Shown here in pieces: positions 36,454 through 44,993 of a stretch of 64,000 bases of DNA. The notes under the pieces are model-generated. The model saw only the letters and a list, made by a program, of their open reading frames with translations. It made no database searches and was not told the origin of the DNA. This stretch comes from Bacillota bacterium. Lineage in GTDB: Bacteria; Bacillota; Clostridia; Lachnospirales; Bianqueaceae. Positions within the stretch are counted from its first letter, which is position 1, and each line of letters opens with the position of its first letter. The position numbers and the translations under genes were made by a program. The stretch lies in the NCBI GenBank assembly GCA_017442735.1, contig JAFRZE010000029.1, forward strand, positions 36,265-100,264. Direction: 5' to 3'.

Positions 36454-37461
36454 TCAAAGCTGCTTTACAGTTTCACCTTCGAGTAGTTTGCCCGGGATCG
36501 TGATATGCTCGGGCGGTGTGGTACGCGGATGCTCGATCCGCTCGATGAGCTTGGACGCGGCGATCCGGCCAAGTTCGGTCGTGTTCTGCTGCCAGGTCGT
36601 CAGCTTGGGGCTGAGCATGTTGGCCATATGGATGCCGTCGTAGCCGGCAACACTGATGTCTTCCGGTACCCTCAGGCCTGCTTCGTAGATTGCGTTGATG
36701 CCGCCGATATAAGCGTAATCATCGGAGAAGAGGATGCAGGTGGGTCTTTCCGGGAGGGCCAGGATCCGTTTCGTTGCTTCATAGCAGCTGACGGGTTCGT
36801 GGTACTCGCATTCCTCGATATATTCTTCCGGGACATTCAGCCCGAGCGCTTCGACCGCTCGGTAGAACCCGGTCATTCGGCTTTCGGTCACGGCGGTGGG
36901 GTTGCCATGGATGTAGGCGATCTTCCGATGGCCTTTTCCGTAGATGAAACGGACCAGATTTTCAAGTCCGTCCATGTTGTCGGAAAGAAGGCACGTCCGG
37001 TTGTTGAACGCGTGGTCCAGGGTAACGACGGGAAGATCGGAGTAGACGAGTTCCTGTACCAGCGGGCTGTAGAAATCCGCGTTGATGATCGCGACGCCGT
37101 CTACCCCTCGGTAGAGCGCGTGCTGCAGGTAGCTGGTATTTGCTCCGCCGACATTGCTGCTGATAAAGGTGATATCATATCCGCATCGTTCGGCTTCCAG
37201 CCGGAAACTGGTCAGGGTGGAAGCGAAATACTCATGCATGAATCCGCTGTTGGCAAGGTCAGTGAAGACGATCCCGAGGTTATAGGTCCGGTTGGTCTTT
37301 AGGGCCCGGGCCGCGGAGTTCGCGGTATAGCCCATTTCCCTGGCGGTCTCGATGATCTTCTGTCTGGTCGCTTCGCCGATATCTGTCTGTCCGTTGAGGG
37401 CTTTGCTCACGGTCGCCACGGAAACGCCGCATCGCGTCGCGATATCTTTCATGGAAACCAA
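36454..37461 (-). CDS. LacI-family transcriptional regulator
   Basis: 335 aa from TTG 37461, chosen because AAGGAGGG ends 7 nt upstream and the protein then begins VSMKDIATRCGVSVATVSKALNG, the normal LacI start; the longer frame would add 22 residues through the operator. The N-terminal HTH and hinge (residues 1-60, ending SAARALKTNRT) precede a periplasmic-binding-like sensor domain. It probably controls the surrounding sugar genes and itself: an operator at 37480-37493 covers its own transcription start. Confidence 0.92.
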   Translation of the reverse strand: MVSMKDIATRCGVSVATVSKALNGQTDIGEATRQKIIETAREMGYTANSAARALKTNRTYNLGIVFTDLANSGFMHEYFASTLTSFRLEAERCGYDITFISSNVGGANTSYLQHALYRGVDGVAIINADFYSPLVQELVYSDLPVVTLDHAFNNRTCLLSDNMDGLENLVRFIYGKGHRKIAYIHGNPTAVTESRMTGFYRAVEALGLNVPEEYIEECEYHEPVSCYEATKRILALPERPTCILFSDDYAYIGGINAIYEAGLRVPEDISVAGYDGIHMANMLSPKLTTWQQNTTELGRIAASKLIERIEHPRTTPPEHITIPGKLLEGETVKQL

Positions 37462-37479
37462 TGGACCGCCCTCCTTACT

Positions 37480-37493
37480 TAAACGTTTTCGTA
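37480..37493. promoter_or_regulatory. LacI-type operator, lacI proximal
   Basis: TAAACGTTTTCGTA overlaps the start site of the lacI-family promoter. It differs by one base from the site at 37640-37653 read on the other strand. Confidence 0.7.
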
Positions 37494-37498
37494 GCTTT

Positions 37499-37527
37499 AC
37501 CATAACGTATTCGGTGTCGAAAATCAA
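37499..37527 (-). promoter_or_regulatory. Promoter of the LacI-family regulator
   Basis: On the minus strand TTGATT and TATGGT are separated by 17 nt; the operator lies a few bases downstream. Confidence 0.65.
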
Positions 37528-37639
37528 GTATGTTTTTGAAATTTACGGAGATTTCCTTGAAATTTGGTTGATATGCATAATTCCAAAGGTTGATATTTGT
37601 ATGAAATGACGGTGAACGAAGACCGAATTTCGGCCAGAA

Positions 37640-37653
37640 TACGAAATCGTTTA
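37640..37653. promoter_or_regulatory. LacI-type operator, isomerase proximal
   Basis: On the minus strand this is TAAACGATTTCGTA, one base different from the lacI-proximal site. Centres are 160 bp apart, compatible with looping. It sits 26 bp upstream of the next -35 box. Confidence 0.65.
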
Positions 37654-37679
37654 CGAACGGTCTCGGGACAATCTCGCCG

Positions 37680-37708
37680 TTTACTTTGTCCGGAGCTTAT
37701 GCTATAAT
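37680..37708 (+). promoter_or_regulatory. Promoter of the first TIM-barrel isomerase gene
   Basis: TTTACT and TATAAT are separated by 17 nt, about 50 nt before the start codon. Confidence 0.65.
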
Positions 37709-37758
37709 TCAGATAACTATTTTGTTCTATAAACTCAACGGAAGAAAGGAAAACTGCT

Positions 37759-38682
37759 ATGATTAAATTTGGTCTTCTGACTGCCATCCTGGACGGCTGG
37801 AACTTCGAAGAAGCGGTCGACGCCGCTGCCGAAATGGGCTTCAAATGCCTGGAAGTCGCTTCCTGGCCCGCCGGAAAAGCAACCCGCCGTTATGCCGGTG
37901 TCTCTCATATCGATGCGGAGCGCGTTGTGGAAGATGACGCGTACGCGAAATATGTCAAAGAGTATATCGAAGGCAAGGGCATGCATATCTCCTCTCTGGC
38001 TTTCTATCCGAACACCATGGATCCGGATCTGGAAAAACGCGCCGCGGCCATCGCTCACCTGGAAGCCCTGATCAAAGCTTCCGCAAAACTGGGTGTCGGC
38101 CTTGTGACCACCTTCATCGGCCGCGATCAGTATAAGACGGTCGAAGAGAATATCGAGCTCTTCAAGGAGATCTGGCCTCCGATCATCAAACTGGCAGAAG
38201 AGAACAATGTGAAAGTTGCTATCGAAAACTGCCCGATGCTGTTCGGCGCGGATCAGTGGCCGGGCGGACAGAACCTGATGTGCACTCCCGCGATCTTCCG
38301 CAAACTTTTCGAGATCATTCCTTCTCCCAACTTCGGTCTGAACTTCGACCCGAGTCACTATGTCTGGCAGCAGCTTGACTATGTGAAGACCATCTACGAT
38401 TTCAAGGATCGTATCTTCCATGTCCACTTTAAAGACATCAAACTGTACAAGGACAAACTGGCGGAAGTCGGCGTCCTGGCTTATCCGCTTGACTACATGA
38501 GCCCGAAGATCCCCGGCCTTGGCGATGTGGATTGGGGCGCATTCATCTCCGCTCTGAACGATATCCGTTACGACGGTGATGCGGTCATCGAGGTAGAAGA
38601 CAAGGCATTCGAAGGTTCCAGAGAAGACATCCTGACCTCCTGCCGTCTGTCAAAACACTATCTCGACAACTTTATTGGATAA
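37759..38682 (+). CDS. Sugar phosphate isomerase/epimerase-like TIM-barrel protein
   Basis: 307 aa, xylose isomerase-like/AP endonuclease 2 fold. Metal-site residues are seen in order: Glu in VAIENCPM near residue 154, Asp-Pro-Ser-His in NFDPSHY near 195, His in HVHFKDIK near 220 and Glu in AVIEVEDK near 275. Relatives epimerise or isomerise sugars, inosose or keto-glycosides. GGAAGAAAGGAAAACTGCT precedes the ATG. It diverges from the LacI gene and is probably under its control. Confidence 0.85.
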   Translation: MIKFGLLTAILDGWNFEEAVDAAAEMGFKCLEVASWPAGKATRRYAGVSHIDAERVVEDDAYAKYVKEYIEGKGMHISSLAFYPNTMDPDLEKRAAAIAHLEALIKASAKLGVGLVTTFIGRDQYKTVEENIELFKEIWPPIIKLAEENNVKVAIENCPMLFGADQWPGGQNLMCTPAIFRKLFEIIPSPNFGLNFDPSHYVWQQLDYVKTIYDFKDRIFHVHFKDIKLYKDKLAEVGVLAYPLDYMSPKIPGLGDVDWGAFISALNDIRYDGDAVIEVEDKAFEGSREDILTSCRLSKHYLDNFIG

Positions 38683-38733
38683 GGCATAAGCGCCGTAAGG
38701 CGCCTTGTCTGACCTGATGCTTTAGAAAAAAGA

Positions 38734-38780
38734 AAAACCCGGAGTTTTAAAGCAGCACATGCTTTGAAATTCCGGGTTTT
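38734..38780. terminator. Bidirectional terminator between the TIM-barrel gene and pyk
   Basis: AAAACCCGGA pairs with TCCGGGTTTT, with more pairing inside (TTAAAGCA with TGCTTTGAA). T-rich sequence flanks both ends. Confidence 0.9.
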
Positions 38781-38800
38781 GTATTAACAGCGGGACGAGA

Positions 38801-40216
38801 TCACTTGATCGTTTCGACCTTGATGATATTCGTGTTGCCGCCGCCGATACCGATCTGGCCGCCGGTCATAACGATGTTGTCGCCCTTTTTCAGGCCGAAG
38901 GTCTGTTTAGCCAGGTTCTGAGCCTGATAGAAAACGACGTCCAGCGAGTTGTACTCTTCGGAGATGACGGGCGTCACGCCCCAGGATAGGTTCAGCTTTC
39001 TCCAGGCGCGGCGGTCGGTCGTGTTGCCGAGGATATCCATGGGGCAACGGAACCGGCTGACCATCCGCGCGGTACGTCCGCTCATGGAGTTGACCACAAT
39101 ACACTTGGCATTGACGTCGATAGCCATCGCGCAGGTCGCGTGAGAGATGGCGTCAAGGTTGTTATGGATCTTGTATTCCGTGGAGAGGAACCACTGACGG
39201 TAGTCGATGTGCTCTTCGGTATACTGCGCGATCTTCGCCATGTTCTCGACAGCCTGGACCGGATATTTGCCGGCTGCGGTCTCGCCGGAGAGCATGATCG
39301 CGGAAGAGCCGTCATAGACCGCGTTCGCGACGTCGGAGATCTCCGCTCGGGTGGGACGCGGGTTCTGGATCATGGATTCCAGCATCTCGGTAGCCGTGAC
39401 GACCCGTTTGCCGAGCATACGACATTTGCTGATCAGGTATTTCTGGATAGCCGGGACTTCGATGAACGGGATCTCCACGCCCAGATCGCCGCGGGCGACC
39501 ATGATGCCGTCCGCGATCTCGCAGATATCGTCGATGTTGTCAACGCCGGCGCGGTTTTCTATCTTGGCTATGATGTCGATATCTTTTCCGCCGTTTTCAT
39601 CCATGAACTGCCGGAGATCCAGCATATCCTGTTTCGTGGAAACGAAGGAAGCGGCGACAAAGTCCACGCCCTGTTCGATACCGAAAAGAATATCGGACTT
39701 GTCCTGTTCGCTCAGGTAATCGCCCTTGAGGAGCTTGCCCGGAAAGCTCATGCTCTTGCGGTTCGACAGCTCGCCGCCGACGATGGTCCGGCAGATGGTC
39801 CTCGGTCCGTCGAAGCCGGTGACTTCAAAAATGACCAGACCGTTGTTGACCAGAATGCGGTTGCCGATCTGCAGTTCGCTGGAAAGATGCGGATAGTTGA
39901 CGCCTACGATCGTCTCGTCGCCCTCGATTTCTTCTGAAGTAAAGGTGAAAGTCGCTCCGTCCGGGACAGTGACTTTTCCGTCTTTAAACGTTTTGATCCG
40001 GTATTCCGGACCTTTGGTATCCAGCATGATCGCGATCGGCAGATCCAGTTCGTCCCGGACCGCTTTGATCGCTTCGATCTTCTGTAAGTGTTCCTCGTGT
40101 GTTCCGTGGGAAAAATTCAGTCTGGCCACATTCATACCGGCAAGACATAGCTTTTTCAGAATCTCCGGGCTTTCCGACGCAGGTCCGATCGTGCAGATGA
40201 TTTTTGTTTTACGCAT
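38801..40216 (-). CDS. pyk: Pyruvate kinase
   Basis: 471 aa, the short form without the extra C-terminal PEP-utilising domain found in many Bacilli. The N-terminus is MRKTKIICTIGPAS, with the catalytic block IIAKIENRAGVDNIDDI near residue 215, the Mg-binding MVARGDLGVEIP, and TATEMLESM near 270. It converts PEP and ADP to pyruvate and ATP. GAGGTGATCCTAT precedes the ATG. It interrupts the sugar island on the minus strand and has its own promoter. Confidence 0.97.
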   Translation of the reverse strand: MRKTKIICTIGPASESPEILKKLCLAGMNVARLNFSHGTHEEHLQKIEAIKAVRDELDLPIAIMLDTKGPEYRIKTFKDGKVTVPDGATFTFTSEEIEGDETIVGVNYPHLSSELQIGNRILVNNGLVIFEVTGFDGPRTICRTIVGGELSNRKSMSFPGKLLKGDYLSEQDKSDILFGIEQGVDFVAASFVSTKQDMLDLRQFMDENGGKDIDIIAKIENRAGVDNIDDICEIADGIMVARGDLGVEIPFIEVPAIQKYLISKCRMLGKRVVTATEMLESMIQNPRPTRAEISDVANAVYDGSSAIMLSGETAAGKYPVQAVENMAKIAQYTEEHIDYRQWFLSTEYKIHNNLDAISHATCAMAIDVNAKCIVVNSMSGRTARMVSRFRCPMDILGNTTDRRAWRKLNLSWGVTPVISEEYNSLDVVFYQAQNLAKQTFGLKKGDNIVMTGGQIGIGGGNTNIIKVETIK

Positions 40217-40255
40217 ATAGGATCACCTCAGCTGATGTGTTTTTGTTCCGCCTTA

Positions 40256-40284
40256 ATTGTACCATACAACATCAGGGGAAACAA
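40256..40284 (-). promoter_or_regulatory. pyk promoter
   Basis: On the minus strand TTGTTT and TACAAT are separated by 17 nt. An 8-bp inverted repeat (TCCGCCTT at 40247, AAGGCGGA at 40295) brackets it. Confidence 0.75.
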
Positions 40285-40309
40285 TGGGAAATCCAAGGCG
40301 GAATGATTA

Positions 40310-40338
40310 TTGACGATGGTTTAAAAATAGGGTAAAAT
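40310..40338 (+). promoter_or_regulatory. Promoter of the Gfo/Idh/MocA gene
   Basis: TTGACG and TAAAAT are separated by 17 nt, about 55 nt before the start codon. Confidence 0.75.
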
Positions 40339-40392
40339 CAGAGGTAGCGATCTTTATTTCTACTTATATTTATCAACAGGAGGAACTACTAC

Positions 40393-41484
40393 ATGGCAAT
40401 TAAAGTTGGTATCATCGGATGCGGCGGTATCGCCAACCAGAAACATCTTCCTTCGCTGAAAGCGCTGGGCGATCGTGTAGAGATCGTCGCGTTCTGCGAT
40501 ATTATCCGTGAAAGAGCGGAAAAAGCGGCGGCGGAATACGGTGCGCCGGGTGCCAAGGTCTTTGAAGATTACCGTGATCTGGTCGCGATCCCCGAGATCG
40601 AATCCGTTCATGTACTGACCCCGAACGTTTCCCACTGTGAACTGACGGTCGCCGCGCTGGATGCCGGCAAGAACGTCCTTTGCGAAAAACCCATGGCCGC
40701 GACTCCCGCGGACGCCCAGAAGATGCTGGATGCCCAGAAGAGAAGCGGCAAGATCCTGACCATCGGTTATCAGAACCGCTGCCGCCAGGACAGCCTGACC
40801 CTGAAAGCGATCTGCGACGCCGGTGAACTGGGCGAGATCTATTACGCGAAAGCACACGCGATCCGCCGCCGCGGTGTTCCCACCTGGGGCGTGTTCCCGG
40901 ACAAATCCAAACAGGGCGGCGGTCCCCTGATCGACATCGGTACCCATTCTCTGGACCTGACCCTGTGGATGATGAACAACTACGAGCCCAAATCAGTTAT
41001 GGGCGCCAGCTTTGAGAAGCTCGGCCGTCTGCTGAAACCTGGCGAGCAGGGCAACATGATGGGCGTATGGGATCCGGAGACCTATGAGGTCGAGGATTCC
41101 GCCTTTGGTTTCGTGACGATGAAAAACGGCGCCGTCATCGTGATCGAGGCAGCCTGGGCGCTGAACACCCTGGATGTTTCCGAAGCTCTGACAGAGCTTT
41201 GCGGTACCAAAGCCGGCGCGGATATGAAGGACGGCCTTCGTATCAACACCGTCATGTATGACAAGATGACCACGATCAAACCGGAATGCCGTACGCCCAG
41301 AGGCGTCGACTTCTTCCCGGGCGCCAGCGCGCTTCCCGCACCGGTATACGAAGCGACGAAATACTATGACGCGATCGAAGGCAAGGGCGAACCGGTGGTC
41401 AAACCGGAAGAGGCCTTTGTCGTGACCCAGATCCTGGATGCCATCTACCAGTCCGCCAAGACCGGCAAGCTGATCGAGTTCTGA
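40393..41484 (+). CDS. Gfo/Idh/MocA-family oxidoreductase
   Basis: 363 aa. An N-terminal Rossmann fold (GIIGCGGIANQKHL) binds NAD(P). The family CEKPMA motif with its catalytic Lys lies near residue 98, and the Asp/His pair is in DIGTHSLDLTLW near 180. These enzymes oxidise or reduce a hydroxyl of sugars or inositols. AACAGGAGGAACTACTAC precedes the ATG. A second TIM-barrel isomerase follows after 34 nt, so the two probably act in sequence on one substrate. Confidence 0.93.
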   Translation: MAIKVGIIGCGGIANQKHLPSLKALGDRVEIVAFCDIIRERAEKAAAEYGAPGAKVFEDYRDLVAIPEIESVHVLTPNVSHCELTVAALDAGKNVLCEKPMAATPADAQKMLDAQKRSGKILTIGYQNRCRQDSLTLKAICDAGELGEIYYAKAHAIRRRGVPTWGVFPDKSKQGGGPLIDIGTHSLDLTLWMMNNYEPKSVMGASFEKLGRLLKPGEQGNMMGVWDPETYEVEDSAFGFVTMKNGAVIVIEAAWALNTLDVSEALTELCGTKAGADMKDGLRINTVMYDKMTTIKPECRTPRGVDFFPGASALPAPVYEATKYYDAIEGKGEPVVKPEEAFVVTQILDAIYQSAKTGKLIEF

Positions 41485-41518
41485 TCTTCAAAAACCAATT
41501 CCCCAAAAGGAGACCAAA

Positions 41519-42352
41519 ATGGATAAAGTTTATATTCAGACTTACTCACTGGGCCAGACCTTCCGTGATGATTTCAAAGGCAGCATGGCAAAGCTGAAAG
41601 AGCTTGGCTATGACGGCGTGGAGTTTGCCGGTTACTACGGCGATATGACGGCTCCCGAGCTGAAAGCCTATCTGGATGAGATCGGCCTGGAATGTGTTTC
41701 CGGCCATGTACAGCTTGCTCAGGTCGAGGAGACCATCCCCTTCCTGAAGGAAGTCGGCGCGAAACTCATCATCTGCCCGATGACCCGTTTCCAGACCATG
41801 GAAGAGTGCCTGGCTGTCGCGGCAGAGTTCAACCATCTTGGCAAACTGGCGAAGGAAGCCGGACTGCAGTTCGGTTATCACAATCATACCGACGAATTCA
41901 ATGCGATCGACGGCAAATACCTGCTGGAGATCATCATGGACAACACCGATCCGGATCTTGTGAAGTTCCAGGTCGACGTAGGCTGGGCGGCCGCCGCTGG
42001 GATCAACGTGCCTGAATTCCTGACCAAACATCAGGACCGTCTGTGCGCGATCCATGTCAAGGAAGCGGACAGAGTCGTCGGGCCGCAGAAACCGCTCGAT
42101 TTTTCCAAGGTCAAACATACCGAAGACGGAAGACCGATCTTTCCGCCGGAGCTGCTCGCGCATCTGGACGAGATGAAACATCTGGACTGCCCGACCGGCA
42201 AGGGTCTGACCAACTGGAAAGTCGTCCGCGATATCGCGAACGCCGCCGGCGCCGGCATCTATATCATCGAGCGTGAATGGGACTACAAGGGTGATGATAT
42301 CTTCGGATGCGTCAAGGAAGATATCGATTCTCTGAGAGAGATCTTCGCGTAA
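41519..42352 (+). CDS. Sugar phosphate isomerase/epimerase-like TIM-barrel protein
   Basis: 277 aa, same fold as the gene at 37759 but clearly diverged. The likely metal and substrate residues are in FGYHNHTDEF near residue 119, FQVDVGWAAAAG near 150, AIHVKEAD near 178 and the terminal Glu in IIEREW near 256. AAAAGGAGACCAAA precedes the ATG. It is cotranscribed with the Gfo/Idh/MocA oxidoreductase and followed by a terminator. Confidence 0.87.
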   Translation: MDKVYIQTYSLGQTFRDDFKGSMAKLKELGYDGVEFAGYYGDMTAPELKAYLDEIGLECVSGHVQLAQVEETIPFLKEVGAKLIICPMTRFQTMEECLAVAAEFNHLGKLAKEAGLQFGYHNHTDEFNAIDGKYLLEIIMDNTDPDLVKFQVDVGWAAAAGINVPEFLTKHQDRLCAIHVKEADRVVGPQKPLDFSKVKHTEDGRPIFPPELLAHLDEMKHLDCPTGKGLTNWKVVRDIANAAGAGIYIIEREWDYKGDDIFGCVKEDIDSLREIFA

Positions 42353-42385
42353 GGCACAAAGATCCGGAATCACGAAGGAACACAG

Positions 42386-42416
42386 AAAGGGCTTGTGAAT
42401 TCGCAGGCCCTTTTTC
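42386..42416 (+). terminator. Intrinsic terminator after the sugar operon
   Basis: AAAGGGC pairs with GCCCTTT around a 14-nt loop, followed by further Ts. Confidence 0.8.
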
Positions 42417-42421
42417 CTATA

Positions 42422-42450
42422 TTGAATTTACGGAAGAATTGTGATATAAT
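42422..42450 (+). promoter_or_regulatory. Promoter of the serine hydrolase gene
   Basis: TTGAAT and TATAAT are separated by 17 nt. The expected start site is near 42457, so a start codon at 42464 would lack a ribosome site. Confidence 0.8.
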
Positions 42451-42487
42451 AGCGTGTTGAATAATGTCTGCTTCGGGGGATTTGCGA

Positions 42488-43555
42488 ATGATAGGCCAGA
42501 TGAGCCTGGACAGTCTGATCCAGGGATATGTGGACCGTGGTTATTTTCCGAGCTGCGTCGTAAGTGTCTTTGACCGGGAAGGGACCTTATACCGGAAAGC
42601 GTTCGGCACGAATGACTTCCCGGGAGGGAAAAGGCTGGCGGCCGATACGGATACAGCCTATGACATGGCTTCCTGTACCAAGATCGCCACAGCGACCGGC
42701 ATCCTAATGCTCGTTTCTGAGGGAAAGCTTTCGCTGGATGACCGTCTTCCTGATATCCTTTCTGAAATCAGAAACTATCCGGATCTTTTCTCAAGGACAG
42801 AGCATGTAACATTGCGGCAGCTTCTGACGCATACCAGCGGGATCCTGGACTGGTATCCCTTCTATGTGCAGAAGGGAAGAGATTTCTTTGAGGTTTTCGA
42901 AAGCTTCATCGGAAAGACCGAAGTTATGAAAGGCATGGTCTATTCCGACATGAACTTCATGCTGCTCGGGAAAGTGCTGGAAAGGATCAAGGAAAAAGAC
43001 TTAAGATCCTGTCAGCGGGATCTGAAAGCAGCGCTTGGGGCCAGACGGATGGATTATCCGGAGATCGGACAGGTCTTTTCCGCGGCGGATCATATCGCGC
43101 CGTCCTGCTTTGGCAACGCGATCGAAGAACATATGGTCGCGGAGCGGGGACTAGTGTTCCGGGACTGGCGTTCCAAGGATCGTCCGACGATCGGCGTCAA
43201 TGACGGCAATGCGCATTATTTCTTTGACGATGCCGCCGGACACGCGGGCATTATCGCTGACGCCGATGCCTATGAGAGGCTCGGACGGCTTTATCTGACG
43301 AGTGAAGATCCTGTTCTGAAAGGATCGATGGAAGATGTCGGCTGCGGCCGGGGACTCGGCTGGCAGATCGATCCGCTGATGTATCCGGACGGATGCGGAC
43401 ATACCGGTTTTTCCGGGACCTATATCTATGTGTGCCGCAGTAAAGGGATCGGCGCGGTAGCGCTTGCCAACCGGCTCGCGTTCCGACTGGCGCACGGTAC
43501 GAATACCAATGAATTCCGCAGAGCACTGGCGGCTGCGGTTTATCAACAATTCTAA
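42488..43555 (+). CDS. Serine hydrolase, beta-lactamase/class C-like
   Basis: 355 aa from ATG 42488, preceded by CGGGGGA; the earlier in-frame ATG at 42464 has no ribosome site and lies close to the promoter. The Ser-x2-Lys motif is SCTK, Ser62 to Lys65, and the Tyr-x-Asn-like motif is in YSDMNFM near 150. A late HTGFSGT block near 310 matches the third motif region (His-Thr-Gly). No signal peptide is visible. Members are esterases, peptidases or amidases; no specific substrate is assigned. Confidence 0.88.
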   Translation: MIGQMSLDSLIQGYVDRGYFPSCVVSVFDREGTLYRKAFGTNDFPGGKRLAADTDTAYDMASCTKIATATGILMLVSEGKLSLDDRLPDILSEIRNYPDLFSRTEHVTLRQLLTHTSGILDWYPFYVQKGRDFFEVFESFIGKTEVMKGMVYSDMNFMLLGKVLERIKEKDLRSCQRDLKAALGARRMDYPEIGQVFSAADHIAPSCFGNAIEEHMVAERGLVFRDWRSKDRPTIGVNDGNAHYFFDDAAGHAGIIADADAYERLGRLYLTSEDPVLKGSMEDVGCGRGLGWQIDPLMYPDGCGHTGFSGTYIYVCRSKGIGAVALANRLAFRLAHGTNTNEFRRALAAAVYQQF

Positions 43556-43574
43556 ATACAAGGAGAGCAATTTT

Positions 43575-44084
43575 ATGAAGACCATCAGGAAGATCGTTAT
43601 CATCGCGCTGGCACTCGTCATGGCTCTTTCCATGACTGCCTGCAAGAGCAAAACTCAGAAATATCAGGAAAGCCTGTCTTCCGTCCTGACCGAGATCTCC
43701 GATATGAACGCGGATATCACCGCGACCGTAACAGCCCTTCAGACGGCGCTGGAAGGCGGGGACAAGAATGCCTATCAGGAAGCCCTTTCCCAGCTTTCGG
43801 ACTATGCCAACGCGCTGAAAGAAAAATATCAGGCGATCGCCGCGATCGAAGCTCCCAAGGAGCTTTCCGACAAGCAGGCGCAGCTGAAAATCCACGCGGA
43901 CAATCTCTGCACCATGCTGGACGACAGCATCGAACTGTATACGATTGCCGGCGACTCTCTTTCCTCCGATCTGACGGAAGAACAGATCGCCAGGATCACA
44001 GAGCTGCAGAAAGAGATCAGTGACCTGAATCCTTCCGCTGACAGCTTTGATTCGATCTTCAGCGAGATCATGAACGCCAAATGA
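43575..44084 (+). CDS. Small helical lipoprotein
   Basis: 169 aa from ATG 43575, preceded by AAGGAGAGCAATTTT; a longer frame upstream overlaps the hydrolase. The signal peptide ends in SMTAC with Cys20. The mature part is almost entirely helical, rich in Ala, Leu, Ser and Asp, probably a three- or four-helix bundle. The family is not recognised. It overlaps the QueG-like gene by ATGA, which suggests coupled translation but no evident shared function. Confidence 0.82.
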   Translation: MKTIRKIVIIALALVMALSMTACKSKTQKYQESLSSVLTEISDMNADITATVTALQTALEGGDKNAYQEALSQLSDYANALKEKYQAIAAIEAPKELSDKQAQLKIHADNLCTMLDDSIELYTIAGDSLSSDLTEEQIARITELQKEISDLNPSADSFDSIFSEIMNAK

Positions 44085-44974
44085 CGAAGCTTTCCGGGGA
44101 TGACCGAACACGCTGGACTGAAGAGACGCTTGAAAAGGCAAGGACCGCGATAGAAGAGAAACTGAAAGCCCAAGGGCTCGAGGAATACGCTTTTCTTACT
44201 CCCGGCGACTGGCTTGAAAGTGAAGAGGTCCGGTCGGTTCTGGTCGTCCTCTTTCCATATCTGGCAGACGATTACCGGCCGGACGCCAATTTGTCCCTCT
44301 ACTGCCGGGGCCGTGATTATCATGTGGTCGCGCCTCGCTATCTTTCCGAGGCGGCGGAAGAGGCAAAAGCTGTTCTCGGTCCGGAATTCACGTATCAGCC
44401 CTATGCTGATACCGGTCCGCTTAGGGACCGGCATCTGGCGCTCTCAGCGGGGCTCGGATTCATCGGAAGGAGCCAGATGCTGATCAACCGGACGTACGGA
44501 TCGTACTTTTTTATCGCGTACGTGCTGATGAACGCGCCGTTTCGGGGAGAAAAGATCCTTCCCGAACCGGAGAGCGGCAGTTTTCCGGTCAAATGCTTGG
44601 AGTGCGGGCGATGTCAAAACGCGTGCCCGGGCGGTGTGATCCGTCCGGATGGTACGTATGACTGGGAGAGCTGCCGGAGTTTCATCACCCAGAAGAAAGG
44701 TGAACTGTCGGAGAAGGAAAAACAGATCCTTTCCAAAGACAGTCTGGTGTTCGGATGTGATATCTGTCAGACAGTATGTCCGTATAACCAGCGGGCGAAA
44801 CGATCACCGATCCCGGAGTTTACAGAAGATCGGATCGATCGGCTTAAGCTAAAGGACCTGGAAGGCTTAAGTCGACGGCAGTTTTTGGAGAAATACCCGG
44901 ATCGGGCCTTTACATGGCGTGGCCCGGAGGTCATCAGGCGAAATCTTCGTCTGCTTGATGAAATGCAGAAATAA
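44081..44974 (+). CDS. queG: Epoxyqueuosine reductase QueG-like, short form
   Basis: 297 aa. It has the cobalamin-binding N-terminal region (LSAGLGFIGRSQMLINRTYGS) and two [4Fe-4S] clusters: CLECGRCQNACPGG near residue 172 and CDICQTVCPYN near 225. It lacks the C-terminal HEAT-like repeat of longer QueG proteins. It would reduce epoxyqueuosine to queuosine at tRNA position 34. No other queuosine gene lies in the window. Confidence 0.85.
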   Translation: MTKLSGDDRTRWTEETLEKARTAIEEKLKAQGLEEYAFLTPGDWLESEEVRSVLVVLFPYLADDYRPDANLSLYCRGRDYHVVAPRYLSEAAEEAKAVLGPEFTYQPYADTGPLRDRHLALSAGLGFIGRSQMLINRTYGSYFFIAYVLMNAPFRGEKILPEPESGSFPVKCLECGRCQNACPGGVIRPDGTYDWESCRSFITQKKGELSEKEKQILSKDSLVFGCDICQTVCPYNQRAKRSPIPEFTEDRIDRLKLKDLEGLSRRQFLEKYPDRAFTWRGPEVIRRNLRLLDEMQK

Positions 44975-44993
44975 GCATAAAAGGGGGAAAAGG

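Noticed and set aside
42464..42487. Earlier start codon for the serine hydrolase
   Set aside because: It lies about 7 nt after the predicted transcription start and has no ribosome site; ATG 42488 has one.
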